Shown: piece by piece, positions 1 to 10,884 of the stretch
Numbering within the stretch: the stretch's first letter is position 1
How the letters are laid out: every line of letters begins with the position of its first letter
Source of the DNA: Mytilus edulis
Taxonomy: Eukaryota; Mollusca; Bivalvia; Mytilida; Mytilidae
Length of the DNA stretch: 64,000 nt
Direction: 5' to 3'
Assembly (NCBI RefSeq): GCF_963676685.1
Contig: NC_092353.1
Location: 7,530,207 to 7,594,206, forward strand
The notes under the pieces: generated by a model
Told to the model about the DNA's origin: nothing
Databases searched by the model: none
The model's input: the letters and a program-made list of their open reading frames with translations, nothing else
Program-made: the position numbers and the translations under genes

Positions 1-1329
1 TCTTAATGTTATCAACTGGGACAATCAAAACTCGTAATTAAGTTCAATATATTAAGACAACACACAAACAATCTGACACACAAATAAACCGAAAAAACAA
101 TAAGAATACATTTTGTTTTCTTCTAAATATAGCATATATATATGACAGACAAGTATATTGAAAAGTGAAACGGATATAATCCAACTCAAATGATTCGATT
201 AATAACCATGTTGTTCTAATATTAAAATTGATGATTCCTCATTAAATATGAAATAAAAGTTATGGTAGCTATGACTTAGTTATATGGATTCGCTGTAATG
301 GTCTTCATTCAAATCTTGCAAGCATAGATAAGGCAAAGAATGATCGACGTGTATATACGTCCCGGCTATTACATTGAATGTAGGCATAGTGACGTTTGGG
401 GTATTTCAAAGGACGTTATTTTGTAAAACTGTTCAATGATTGCATTATTTAGCAATTTAGTTACCATAAATTACTCAAAACCTTTACCAAATTCTCTCAA
501 ATATACAGATATACAAAGATTTGCTATTGGGGTTTGACGGTACCTGTAACAGTCGTATTACAAACGAGATATCACATCCTTATTTGACGGTGATGTTGTT
601 TTTAGAGCCTGTAAGATTAATATAAATATTTGCATGTTTTTTTTATATTTTTTAGATATAACCAAATACACATGTACGTATGGCTACAGTTGATTTATAA
701 TTTATGACATTCTGACACAAAATCCTTGTCAATCAAAATTTAGTTTAATCATTTAGTTGAAATTAGCTTTGTAAAGGGGCACTAGCTGTCAAATTCATGT
801 TCACCGATTTGACTCAAAGTCTCATATAACAGTTGAGACTTGAATAAAAAAAGTAGTGCATATCAACTTTCTGTTTTGGGAAAGAATGTGTAAGGACACT
901 CTATAGTAAAAATTGATTCAGCCGTAAATGGAGTTCATACGGGAAATGGCATTATCAATATTCAAAGAAATGTAACTTTACTAGATGCACTACAAATCAT
1001 TTGTATAATACTATTGTAAATTTTAAAGAACAATGTTTTGATATATTTATTGGGAATAATTCAGATAAATAAATAAAGTTAACATTATTCATGTTATTTA
1101 ATGTACAATTTTAGTGGTGTCATCCTGGTTTGCCCACTTTTAATTACATGCATATGTAAACATAAGGGGAATTGTTGTTTTAACAATTCTAGTTTATTTC
1201 TGAATTATAGTCATAATTTTTACCTTTTATCATGTTTATTTTACCTGTAAATTTTTATAAATGATACAATATTCTGCGATTAAATCAAGAAAAATGTGCA
1301 AAATGATTTTTAGTATATCTGTTTATTTA

Positions 1330-1890
1330 GATATAATGGGTCTCTGTTAATGTCTTTTCTAATATGCTTAGTCTGTATGCCTTTTTATGTTTCTTTGATA
1401 CACATATGACGTGGCTCTGTACCTAAACACCCCGTCATTGTATTATTGCACTATGGTAAATATGTGTATTATTGCCTTTAATTTTTTCTAATATGCTTGG
1501 TCTATATGCAATTTTTCTGCTTCTTTGTTACATATTTGTTTGTTTGTTTGTTTTCATACTGCTTAAGATTATATCACAATGTTGTCTTTTGTATCCTATC
1601 TTTGACATTTTTACCAATTATGTCTGTTTGTTTTGTTCCCACATCGTTGTCAATATGATGGAATTTGATGCGACTGCAATACAAATGTTAGAGGTTTAAC
1701 TAGCTTTAAAACCAGATAAAATCACTATATTCTACATAAGAAAAAATGTCTGTACCAAGTCAAGCATAAATATGGCAGTTGTTATCCATTCGTTTTATGT
1801 GTTTGAGCTTTTTGATTTTGCCATTTGATTAGGGACTTTCCCTTTTGATTTTACTCAGAGTTCAGAATTTTTGTGATTTTACTTTTTACA
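1330..1890 (+). repeat. Dispersed repeat family C (gcctgtaccaagtcag type), long copy
   Basis: Contains a run on cgttgtcaatatgatggaatttg, then a gtctgtaccaagtca core, then gattttgccatttgatt and a T-rich end. The same order of segments occurs at 26230-26415 and 40850-41060. It is non-coding; small open frames here are incidental. The preceding 1-1330 shows no gene or other feature that I can support. Confidence 0.6.
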
Positions 1891-2489
1891 TATCAACTGA
1901 GAACATGATGAGTATCAGTGGTAAGTAATCAGGTTTTCCTCTGGAAATAAAGATAATGTTGGTTGAGTCAAATATATAGAGTCTTTTTTTGGTAATCACA
2001 TGTGCAGTTTGTTGGCGGAGCAAGTTCGTTCTATTATGAATAAAATAAGAAAGTAGACGTTTAGAATCTTTCGTAAAACGTACAGGAGAATTGGTAGGCT
2101 CACCCTGTGGAATCATAATTTTTCGATGGAGACCAATTTTTGTGAATTTCGAATGTACATGTGAACACACATTCAAATGTTCAACCAAAATACAAATGGT
2201 CTATAATAGGCTTTCTATTAAAACAAATCAGCAAAAACCACGAAATCAAATATCTACCAAAGTGCAAGTTTTCCTCAATTCGCGAAAATTGATACATAAT
2301 TATTCAACCCTTATTTCTATTACCTATATTGCCATTGTATGCAGAATAAATTTATTCGTTCATTGTGTGTTAATTTGTGTAACTATGTTTTTTGATTGAG
2401 TTAAGCCTTCCAATTGATATTCTCTATGCTGTGATGTAAAACTATTGTTTCAGAAAAGGGGTAGGTTTGGTACTATTAAAACGTCTAAT

Positions 2490-2775
2490 CCCGCTGCATT
2501 GTTTGGACCTGTCCTATGTCAGGTATCTGATGTTCAGTGGTTGTCGTCTGTTTATGTGATTCAGAAGTTTTTCTCGTTTCTCGTTTTTAATAGATTAGAC
2601 CGTTGTTTTTCCCGTTTGAATGGATTTACACTAGTAATTTTGGGCCCTTTTATAGCTTGTTGTTAGGTGTGTTGAAGGCCGTACCTTGACCTATAATGGT
2701 TAACGTTTATAGATTGTTACTTGGATGGAATGTTGTTTCTTGACACTTATTGACACTCATACCACATCTTCCTCA
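2490..2775 (+). repeat. Dispersed repeat family B fragment
   Basis: Shows the family order: cctgtcctatgtcagg, ttcagtggttgtcgt, ggcccttttatagc, gttgaaggccgtac, then catacc..catcttc. The family recurs at least fifteen times in the window and is one I recognise as very common in mussel DNA. No coding potential is conserved among copies. Confidence 0.7.
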
Positions 2776-3186
2776 ATCCGCGAAAATTGATAACATCAAA
2801 AATAAAAGAATCCACAGTGGTGGTCTCTGTAAGGGTCTGTTACAACGAATACGAATATTTACTGTGTATCGTGGCAAACTGTGTATGATAAAATTGTGCT
2901 ATGACAAAATGCATATCATTTTTGAAATTCTTAAATTTTACATGAATACATACAGAGATTCATATTGTAATGTTTATTGGTCGTTATGGTTATAAATCTG
3001 GAGAATCTTGTATTATATATGCATATTTTATACAGAAAGAAGCGTTGTGTGGATTGAGACGTTTGGCGGGGAAATTAGTGGCAGGGTCGAAAGTTATAGG
3101 GGTGATCGTAAGGGACTCTCTATGCTCCGTAAGGGTAACATTTAGAGAACACCCCTATCCAGAAAATAGTATATTCGCCCTGGGAT

Positions 3187-3194
3187 ATATAAGA
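3187..3194 (+). promoter_or_regulatory. TATA box of an LTR-like element
   Basis: TATATAAG within ccctgggatatataagagag, followed by a GC-balanced leader of about 160 bases and a 54-bp tandem repeat. This layout recalls the promoter and R region of an LTR. No matching second LTR, primer-binding site or gag/pol was found, so at best it is a solo LTR. Confidence 0.3.
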
Positions 3195-3357
3195 GAGTGA
3201 GAAACGGCATTTGAGGCTGTCAGTTGGCTGTCGATGAGCTGACATCCTTCAACAAAGCGTACGTCGGATATATTAAGTGCTGGAAGAGCCTTGATATTCA
3301 GAGGACACTTTGTACTGGGTACAAAGTGGATGTACACGTTCATAGGATTGACATAGC

Positions 3358-3545
3358 AGACTGTCCCACTCGGAGGACAGGCTGTACCAGGTCGCACTGT
3401 CTGGTAGTGACAGACTGTCCCACTCGGAGGACAACTTGTACCAGGCTGCACTGTCTAGTAGTAACAGACTGTCCCATTCGGAGGACAAGCTGTACCAGCC
3501 ATACTGTCTTTAAGTGACACATCGTCCCATCTTGATGACAGGCTG
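3358..3545 (+). repeat. 54-bp tandem repeat, about 3.5 units
   Basis: The string ctgtccca starts at 3361, 3415 and 3469, with a decayed fourth copy near 3524 and a possible diverged unit before 3358. Each unit reads actgtcccaytcggaggaca, then a ctgtaccagg-like core and a cactgtctrgtagt end. Because 54 is a multiple of three and the unit lacks stops in several frames, open frames appear on both strands; they are by-products of the repeat. Confidence 0.85.
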
Positions 3546-3564
3546 TTCTATTGTATTATAGTTG

Positions 3565-4361
3565 TATATATGTTCCAGACCGTATGAGTATTTGGACCGT
3601 ACGCGTACGGTCTGGACCGTATGCGTACTTTTTCAAAATACGTATACGGTCGGACCGTACGCGTACGGTCTGACTAATATTAAGAAGTTGGTCAAGTTTA
3701 TTAGATACAAATGTATATAACAGATCAACATAACTTATATCACAAATTAATATAAAAAAGTTCAATAGTAATTGAAATAAAAACTTAATATTTTAACTAT
3801 TTAAAAAAAATCACGCTTATTAAAATCTGTTAATCTTCTGTATTTAGCATGTCAGTAATTCATTAATTGCAGCTCAGTATGCTCATTGAAATTGAAGTTA
3901 TCGGAAGTAAGCATAATGTGGGAGGACAATTGTTATAGAATATCTAGGAACTTTACAAAAAAATGCATATGCAAAGGAACATGCATGAACAAAACATGTT
4001 AATGTAAAAAAAAATATGACGTTCCTTGTGGTAGCAAGACTATATTGTCACCTTGGGCCAGAGTAACAAAATAGGATTTCGATATACTATTAAACAAATA
4101 TTTAATGTCAATTTGTTCGCTTATTCACTTCATCTATCTATTTGTAATAATAACAATTTGTATAACTAAAAATAAAGATTTTGATAAATGTTTGTTTAAA
4201 GTTTAACCCATATGATCTCAAAACATGTCTGGTCAGCTGGACCGTACGCGTATACTCATACGGTCCGACCGTACGCGTATGGTCGGACCGTACGAGTATA
4301 CGCATACGGTCCGGACCGTACGCGTACGGTCCAAATACTCATATGGTCTGGAACATATATA
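3565..4361. mobile_element. MITE-like element with long terminal inverted repeats made of a GC-rich decamer
   Basis: Left end tatatatgttccagaccgta and onward (3565-3672) is the reverse complement of the right end (about 4235-4361). The outer 40 bases match almost perfectly. The inverted repeats are built from repeated gaccgtacg / cgtacggtc units, including the 20-bp palindrome ggaccgtacgcgtacggtcc. The internal 560 bases are AT-rich and non-coding. Size and structure suit a non-autonomous DNA transposon. The target duplication is ambiguous because both flanks are TA-rich. Confidence 0.75.
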
Positions 4362-4439
4362 TTTGTCTGTTGTAACTTTATTCCGACAAAGAGTCAGTGT
4401 GTATATTTTAGTTCATTGTGAATAACGTAGATAGTTGTA

Positions 4440-4900
4440 GTTTTTAGTATTGCCGTATTGTTTGTGGACAACTTGGATCCAAGTATTGACTGGAACGGAC
4501 GTTTCGGATATAAACGCCTGGTTACACGTTACAATATGTAGAAATAAAATGGCGAAATGAAATGCATGTATGAACGTTTGGGTAAATATTCAATCAGATG
4601 AATACACACCAAATTAATATTTACAACAATAGCAAATACAAAATATTTCGATTGCACACATCATTGATAGACAACAGATTATAAAACACGCCACTTCGGA
4701 CATATTCATTTACAGCCTTCGTCAAATGACCATCACGTGATTTACAAAACATGACAGATTCATTCATGTTTGCACTTTTCTATATAAATGGTCATAATAA
4801 ATGACTATGTGTACATCAGGTCATAACGTCATGGTCATTGTTACTGACCTAAATAATATATATACAAATCATGTGTTATAACCAATCGTCTAGCCGATAA
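4440..4900. other. Upstream region of the six-cysteine gene, no gene seen
   Basis: AT-rich, with no open frame of note. It holds several tgaccat/atggtca palindromic motifs (around 4727, 4790, 4830) that could be hormone-receptor-like or chance sites. Nothing else is supportable before the TATA box at 4925. Confidence 0.35.
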
Positions 4901-4924
4901 TCCCAATAAGGAAATCCTCAACCA

Positions 4925-4932
4925 TATAAAAG
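4925..4932 (+). promoter_or_regulatory. TATA box of the six-cysteine secreted protein gene
   Basis: A canonical TATAAAAG lies 44 bases upstream of the ATG at 4976. That predicts transcription starting near 4955 and a very short 5' leader. The position and the clean signal-peptide exon support each other. Confidence 0.65.
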
Positions 4933-4975
4933 AAAGGTTTGGAGAATTTTTATCATTCATAAAATCCACACGAGT

Positions 4976-5766
4976 ATGAAGTCGATTCTTTATTCTTTCG
5001 TTCTCTTAATTTCAATTTACTCCACTCAAGGTATGTAAAATGCATAGAAACAATAGAACAATGAAGTCAGATAATTCTTATTATAATAATATTTTCATTT
5101 CTTCCGTTTATTTCCTTTTTGTTTTGCTTTCAGACGGTTTTAGATCGAGTAATTAGTTTTTTCAGTAAAAAGATAAAAAAAAATGTCGTCTCTTTTAGAA
5201 TAATAACAGTAATAAAGAGTTTCAACACGAAAACAAATAATTTATGAAATACGATTTCAATTTTAACCAGCACTAAACGAGGGAATAAATACAATTTTTA
5301 CATTCCCTATGAATGTGCATCTTCAAAATTAATTAAAAAAAAAAGTGTCGAACTAATATTAAAACTTTTTTTAGGTCGCAGCTATGGCGACCACAAGAAG
5401 ACGAAAAAGGTGAAAGTTGCGTTACCTAGCAACAAAACTCCACTCTGTAACGTCGGATGTACAAGACAGTTTATATCTCTAGAATGTAGACAGGAAACAT
5501 TCGGATTTGAGAATGGTGTGAGATGTCAGGGATGCGACATTGATATTTGCAGAGACAGGGGAGATAATTTCAACAGATGGCAGGACAATGAAAGAAGAGA
5601 AAATAATGTGCGCTGGAGAAACCAGGATCAAGGAATCGATGTTGGATTCATTGATAACATTCAAAATGACATTATAAATCAAGGACAAAGGTTAAATCAA
5701 GGTGAATGGTCAAGAAATCGATTTGATACCAGAGTAAATAGACAATTCAGAAATGAATGGAATTAA
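4976..5766 (+). CDS. Small secreted six-cysteine protein with Asn/Arg/Gln-rich tail (unknown family)
   Basis: Two exons, 4976-5030 and 5375-5766, joined at a consensus GTATGT donor and a TTTTTTTAG acceptor; phases agree and the product is 148 residues. Residues 1-18 form a clear signal peptide (Lys near the start, then a Leu/Ile/Val core). The mature part begins with a Lys-rich stretch (26-32). A compact core follows with cysteines at 43, 47, 56, 69, 72 and 77, enough for three disulfides. Residues 78-148 are Asn, Arg, Gln and Asp rich with several Trp, have no cysteine, and look disordered. A TATA box lies 44 bases before the ATG. I do not recognise the family. A small disulfide core with basic flanks could suit an antimicrobial, byssal or shell-matrix protein, but nothing decides between these. 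Confidence is good that this is a gene, low on function. Confidence 0.75.
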
Positions 5767-5769
5767 TAA

Positions 5770-6960
5770 TCGGACTTTATCATGGCTTATGTTCGTTCTA
5801 TTTGTAAGCTATCATGTTATAATGAAATCCATGTTTTATGTGAAACAATATGTCAGTGTTATATTTTATATTTTTACAAATATTTATGATATTTCATAAA
5901 ATTTATTTCAAAGCTTGACGCAATATTTTTCAATTTATTGACAATCAAATTTAAACACCATGACAAAAGTAGAACTCTCAGACGTTTAGACGTTATTGGA
6001 ACGGGGAATATATAAGCAGGTCGTCTCTGTTGCACCCTTTTGAAAACCGAAAAGCATTATATCTACATGTGAACAAAAATATCAAATATACATGTATAAA
6101 GTAACATCTTTTAAAGGTGCGTAGGACATAAGTCTGAAAGGTATCTAGGTTTTAAGAGATTGGACCTGATCTCAATAACTCCGAGCACTCTTCAATACTA
6201 TATCGTTTATCAAGATTTCCTTTGTAAGGGGTTTTGTTATATTATCAGATAGTCATAATACAGTTTAGTACTGATATTCAATATAAAAATAAGAAGATGT
6301 GATTTTCAATGCCAATGAGGCAACTATCCACTAGAGGCCAACATTTCCTTTCAATTTCCTCACATTGTGTTAAAAGCCTCGTGTACACATTTAAAAGGAC
6401 AATGGGTGAGTTATTTACCCAAACACGTGTATACATACGTCTTTCGAATTCCCAAGTCATGAACTTTTCTCGTCTCGTTTATAGAAACTGATACAGAAGA
6501 TTGACCTGTCATAGCCCTTGTTATATTCTGTTAAAATGAATGAAAATAACACTTCATTTATTATGCACGAACGAAGAGTATTTTTCTTGATTATACCGTC
6601 ATCAGAAGCTCTCAAATATAAACATTTAAAAGACAATGATGTATTAGTACCGCAACACGCGAAGAGCTATAAGACAAGAAGGGACCTGATAAAAATAGTC
6701 AAATCCATCTAAGGTGCACATTACTTGAGGGAGTTGGAACCTTTGTTTCTAAATTATTTCTTAATTTATGAATGAATAATTTATGAAAAGTAATGAGATG
6801 ATGTCAATACCAATGCACCTATTAAGCTTGTGATGCTTAAGAGCTTGTAATTTTTATAGACCTGTCTGTTATCTAAAACGTTAATCTCAATTGTTATTTT
6901 TATATTGTCTTTGTTGGATTTCTGTCCCATTGACAAATAACTAACATCTTTTTTTTTTTT
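5770..6960. other. Intergenic; one family B fragment, otherwise nothing recognised
   Basis: The 3' flank of the six-cysteine gene is AT-rich; AT-rich stretches near 5860-5930 may hold its polyadenylation site. At 6290-6350 a reversed family B fragment (agaagatgtgattttcaatgcc) is present. The open frames here are short and lack composition or motif support. Confidence 0.4.
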
Positions 6961-8580
6961 TTTAGCTCAAATGGACTAATGGGCTAAGTGAGTTTTTCTC
7001 GTGACTTAACGTCCGTCGTCCGTTAACTTTTATACAAATCTCACCTCTGAAACCACTGGCTCAAATTTAACCAGAATTGGCCACAATCATCATTTGGATA
7101 TCTCGTTTAAAGAATGAGACCGCGACAACCACCGCCTGCCTACCAACATGGCCACCATGGCTAACAATAGAACACAGGGATACAATGCAGTGTTTGGCTT
7201 GTATCTCTGAAACTAAATTATGTTAAAAATAGTTAAAGTAAATTTGACATGGATAAGCATGTTAATCAGGTTCATATATATCTGCCCTAAAATTTTCAGA
7301 CGAATCAAACACCGTTGTGTGGTTACTACCCAATACATAGTAATTTTAAGGGAAGTTTGAAGTTTTTGGTTATTATCTTGTATATGATTATAGATAGAGA
7401 TAAAATGTATGAAATAATGTTCAGAAAAGTAAGATCTAAAAATAAATTAAACTTAATCAAAATTGTTAATTGCCCTCTTCAGGAGTAATTGCCCTTTACA
7501 GTTAATTTTTGACAAGTTTTCGTAATCTTTTACAAAAATCTTCTCCTCCTATTAAACTACACAATAGACAAAATCAACAAAACTTGGCCACAATCATCAT
7601 TGGGGTATCTGGTAAAGATCTATCTGCCCTGAAATTTTAATACGAATCAGACAACCCGTTGTTGTGTTGCTGCCCCTGATTTGGTTATTTTAAGAACATG
7701 TTGCAGTATTTGGTTATTATCTTGCATATTATTATAGATAGAGTTAAACCGTAAACAGAAATAATGTTCAGCAAATTAAGATCTACATATAAATCAACAT
7801 GACCAAAATTGTCAATTAACCCCTTTTAAAATGAGTTATTGCCCTTTACAGTAAATTTTTAACACTTTTTAGTACAATTTTTGACCTTTTCCAAAAAAAC
7901 TTCATCTCTGAAACTACTGGGACAAATTAAATCATACTTGGCTACAATTATAGTTAAGGTATCTAGTTTAATAGATGTTTCCGTTGACCCCGCCTGCCAA
8001 CCATAATGGATGACATGGCTACCCATAGAACATACGGGTAATATGCAGTTCTTGGCTAAATTTTCTGATATTAAAGCATTAATAGGAAATCTGACAACGG
8101 GTAAAAATAGTCATCATTTTAATATCTATCTGCCCATTTTAAGACAATCCTTTGTGGGTTTGTTGCCCCTGAATTGGTTATTTTACGGAAACTTTGAAGT
8201 TTTTATATAGTAACAAACTTAAAGCAGCAATAATGTTCAGCAAAGTTAGAGCTACAAATCAATCAGCATCACCACAACTCAATTGACTCCTAAAGGAATT
8301 ATTGCCCATTTAAGTAATTTTTCTACAATTGTTCGTAAATTCTTCTCCTCTGAAACTAGTAACTTGGCCACAATCATAAATAGAGTATCTTGTTGAAAAA
8401 ATATGTCCGATGACATTTCCTGACACACCAACATGGCCGACTTGGCTAAAAATAGAACATAGGTGTAAAATGCAGTTTTTCGCTAATATCTTTGAAACTA
8501 AAGTAAAAGTATAATGGTTGCATTATTCCATGCATCAATTATAAACAAAAATATCAGGTGAGGGACACATGCTCCTTGAA
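6960..8580 (+). repeat. Degenerate tandem array of a roughly 400-bp unit
   Basis: A recurring block reads: ctcctctgaaac, acttggccacaatcat, a ccgcctgccaac..atgg stretch, gaacatacgggtaa.atgcagtt, tctgccctgaaattt, ggttattatcttg.atattat, aataatgttcagcaaa and ttattgccctttac. The ccacaatcat anchor falls near 7080, 7590, 7945 and 8367, giving spacings of about 510, 360 and 420. I recognise this unit as common in bivalve DNA. Indels between units rule out coding. Confidence 0.8.
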
Positions 8581-8589
8581 GCCTCTAGT

Positions 8590-9660
8590 TTTATTCATTA
8601 AACAAACCATCTACCTCAAAGTATACTTTGACCTATAATGGTTTACTTTGAATTTAAAAATTGTGACTTGGATGGACAGTTGTCTCATTTTTTTCCTCAT
8701 CTTCTTATATCTAATCAAATCATGATCGCGTTTAAGAGATTTCTTCAATGAAAGATTTCTGGTTGAAGAATTCTGTTATTTATGCAAAAGATCGATACTA
8801 CACTTTTCCTCATTGTAAACACAAAGGCATAGCAAAAGTAAAGAATCATCCTTTTCATAGAATAAATCGAAATCATATGGGCATTCTTTGGCGGATTTTG
8901 GTTAAGAGTTTGGAAAAGGCAGTTTGCAAGCAATAGAATGTATCCTTTTGTTAATCTGATTGTATACCACTGGACTACCCGTAGAACCTGTTATTACGTC
9001 ATGCCCAGTTATAAACAGCTACACGATGCCATTGTACGTAACGATTCTAAATTCACAACAAAAAAAATATTACTTTGATAATCGCTTCTTTCTCCAGCTC
9101 CAGATTTTCAATTGATATAATACATCAAATCCATGTACGTGTTATACATTGATACGTATGTGAATAAGCGTAGCACGGTTACGACATATTACAGCAACCT
9201 TCATGTATATAGGTAGTTTTTCAACATGTTAAGAGAATATTGAAAAAATAAGGCTTGTTTTTTATGTTGTAAATGTACAAAGATTATTGAAAGCTGATCC
9301 AGAATATGTCAACGGGAAATGACCTCGATGAGTTACTATTTTATCACACGGTTCATGTTATATTTTATCATATTGTTTTAAAAATAAGGTCAATTGGAAA
9401 TAGTCATTGTAACCAATTATTAATAAGTGATCCTCTTTAAAATCATATGATACTTCAAATTTATATAAAAAATGTTTAACATATTGTAAATGTTACCAAT
9501 ATAACTAAGTTAAACTATACGTGATGCCCATCTCTGGGTGCGGGATTTTCTCTCTGCGTTAAGTTGTTGATTCATTGGTGGCCTACGGCTGTTATCTGCT
9601 CTTTAGTTGGGTTGTTGTCTCTTTGACTTATTCCCCATTTCCATTCTCAATTAACCATGA
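8590..9660. repeat. Repeat fragments (families B and E) and unassigned AT-rich DNA
   Basis: At 8618-8690 there is a variant of family B (ttgacctataatggttta, gacttggatgga). At 9525-9650 there is a clear family E end (ggttgttgtctctttgac, ttccccatttccattctcaatt). No gene is seen between them. Confidence 0.55.
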
Positions 9661-10149
9661 CACCATTCTTTAGAAATTTCGACAAACGACCAAGGCACGT
9701 GCAAAAGAAACTCTTGAAGAACGAATCGGTACACATACATTGAAGGAAGATACATGTATAATGAAGTATGATTTGGATGGAAAAAAATACGCGACAATCA
9801 TTTAACAACTTAACAATGTCAAAAGTAAACAAAAACAAAAAACAAATATACATCGTTTTATCATTTCACTTATTCTTTACGTTCTCTTTGATTTTGTGTT
9901 GATGTTTTTTCGATAGATGATAATTGTCAGCACCAGAAACTTAACAGTTAACTAGCAACAGACGTTTTTGAACATTAAATACAGAACGAAAGATGTTTTG
10001 TCGATTATACGTTAAAGATAAGTATTCACGTCCACTCTGTTTTACAGTTGGATGTATTTCTATTTTAATTCATTTGATGAGTTAGACTATTTCAACTGAT
10101 AGTTATAGTTTGTTCAAATGTTGTACTGATACACCACTGTCCCAGGTAA

Positions 10150-10480
10150 AGGAAGTGTTTGATGGTAACATTCTAGTTTAAACCCGCAACATTCTGTTTG
10201 TGACTGTCCAAAGTCAGGAGTCTATATTTCAGTGGTTGTCGTTTGTTGCTGTGTAACATATTTGTTTTTTCGTTCGTTATTCTGTGCATACATTAGACCA
10301 TATTTTTTTTTCGATAGAATTGTTTTAGATTTGTCACTTCAGGTCCTTTAAAAGCTGACTATGCAGTATGGGCTTTGCTCATTGTTGACGGTCGTTCGGT
10401 GATCTATAGTTGTTAATTTTTGTTTCATGTGGTCTCTTGTGGAGAGTTGTCTCATTGGCAATCATACCACATCTTCATAT
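10150..10480 (+). repeat. Dispersed repeat family B, near-complete 3' part
   Basis: Carries gactgtccaaagtcaggag, tcagtggttgtcgtttgttg, tcctttaaaagctgactatg, gacggtcgttcggtgatcta and gagttgtctcattggcaatc in order. It lies just upstream of the Ig receptor's first exon. Confidence 0.75.
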
Positions 10481-10884
10481 TCTTATATTGGTTAAATAAA
10501 CTCCTAAAACCAAATAATTTTCAGGAGCTTGTTTCATATGAGTTTATTATTATTACTTTAAATATAATTCTGAATAATAATAAGATCTATCAAATGTTTT
10601 TTTTTTTATATCTTATTAGTATAAATAGTGAAAGAAGTATACACCAACAGGCATATTACTAAGAAATATCTTTTGGGAAAATTTATAGAAAATTATTACT
10701 TATACATTTTTCTGGATCAAAGTTCAGCCTAAAGTCATATTAATAGAAAATATAGCTACATGTATTTTGTACAATTGAACCAATTTCCGGATTTACACAT
10801 ATTTTAAGGAAATAATAAATATCCTTATATTATAATAATAAAGTCTACTATACATGGTTGTTATATTTACACAAAGAATCTATA

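Noticed and set aside
3155-3522. Four overlapping open frames on both strands, with an apparent Cys/Thr repeat protein
   Set aside because: They derive from the 54-bp tandem repeat, whose length is a multiple of three. No signal peptide or start context supports translation; kept only as a repeat and a finding.
4181-4425. Three overlapping Tyr/Arg/Val-rich open frames
   Set aside because: They are translations of the decamer inverted repeat of the MITE, in all three frames.
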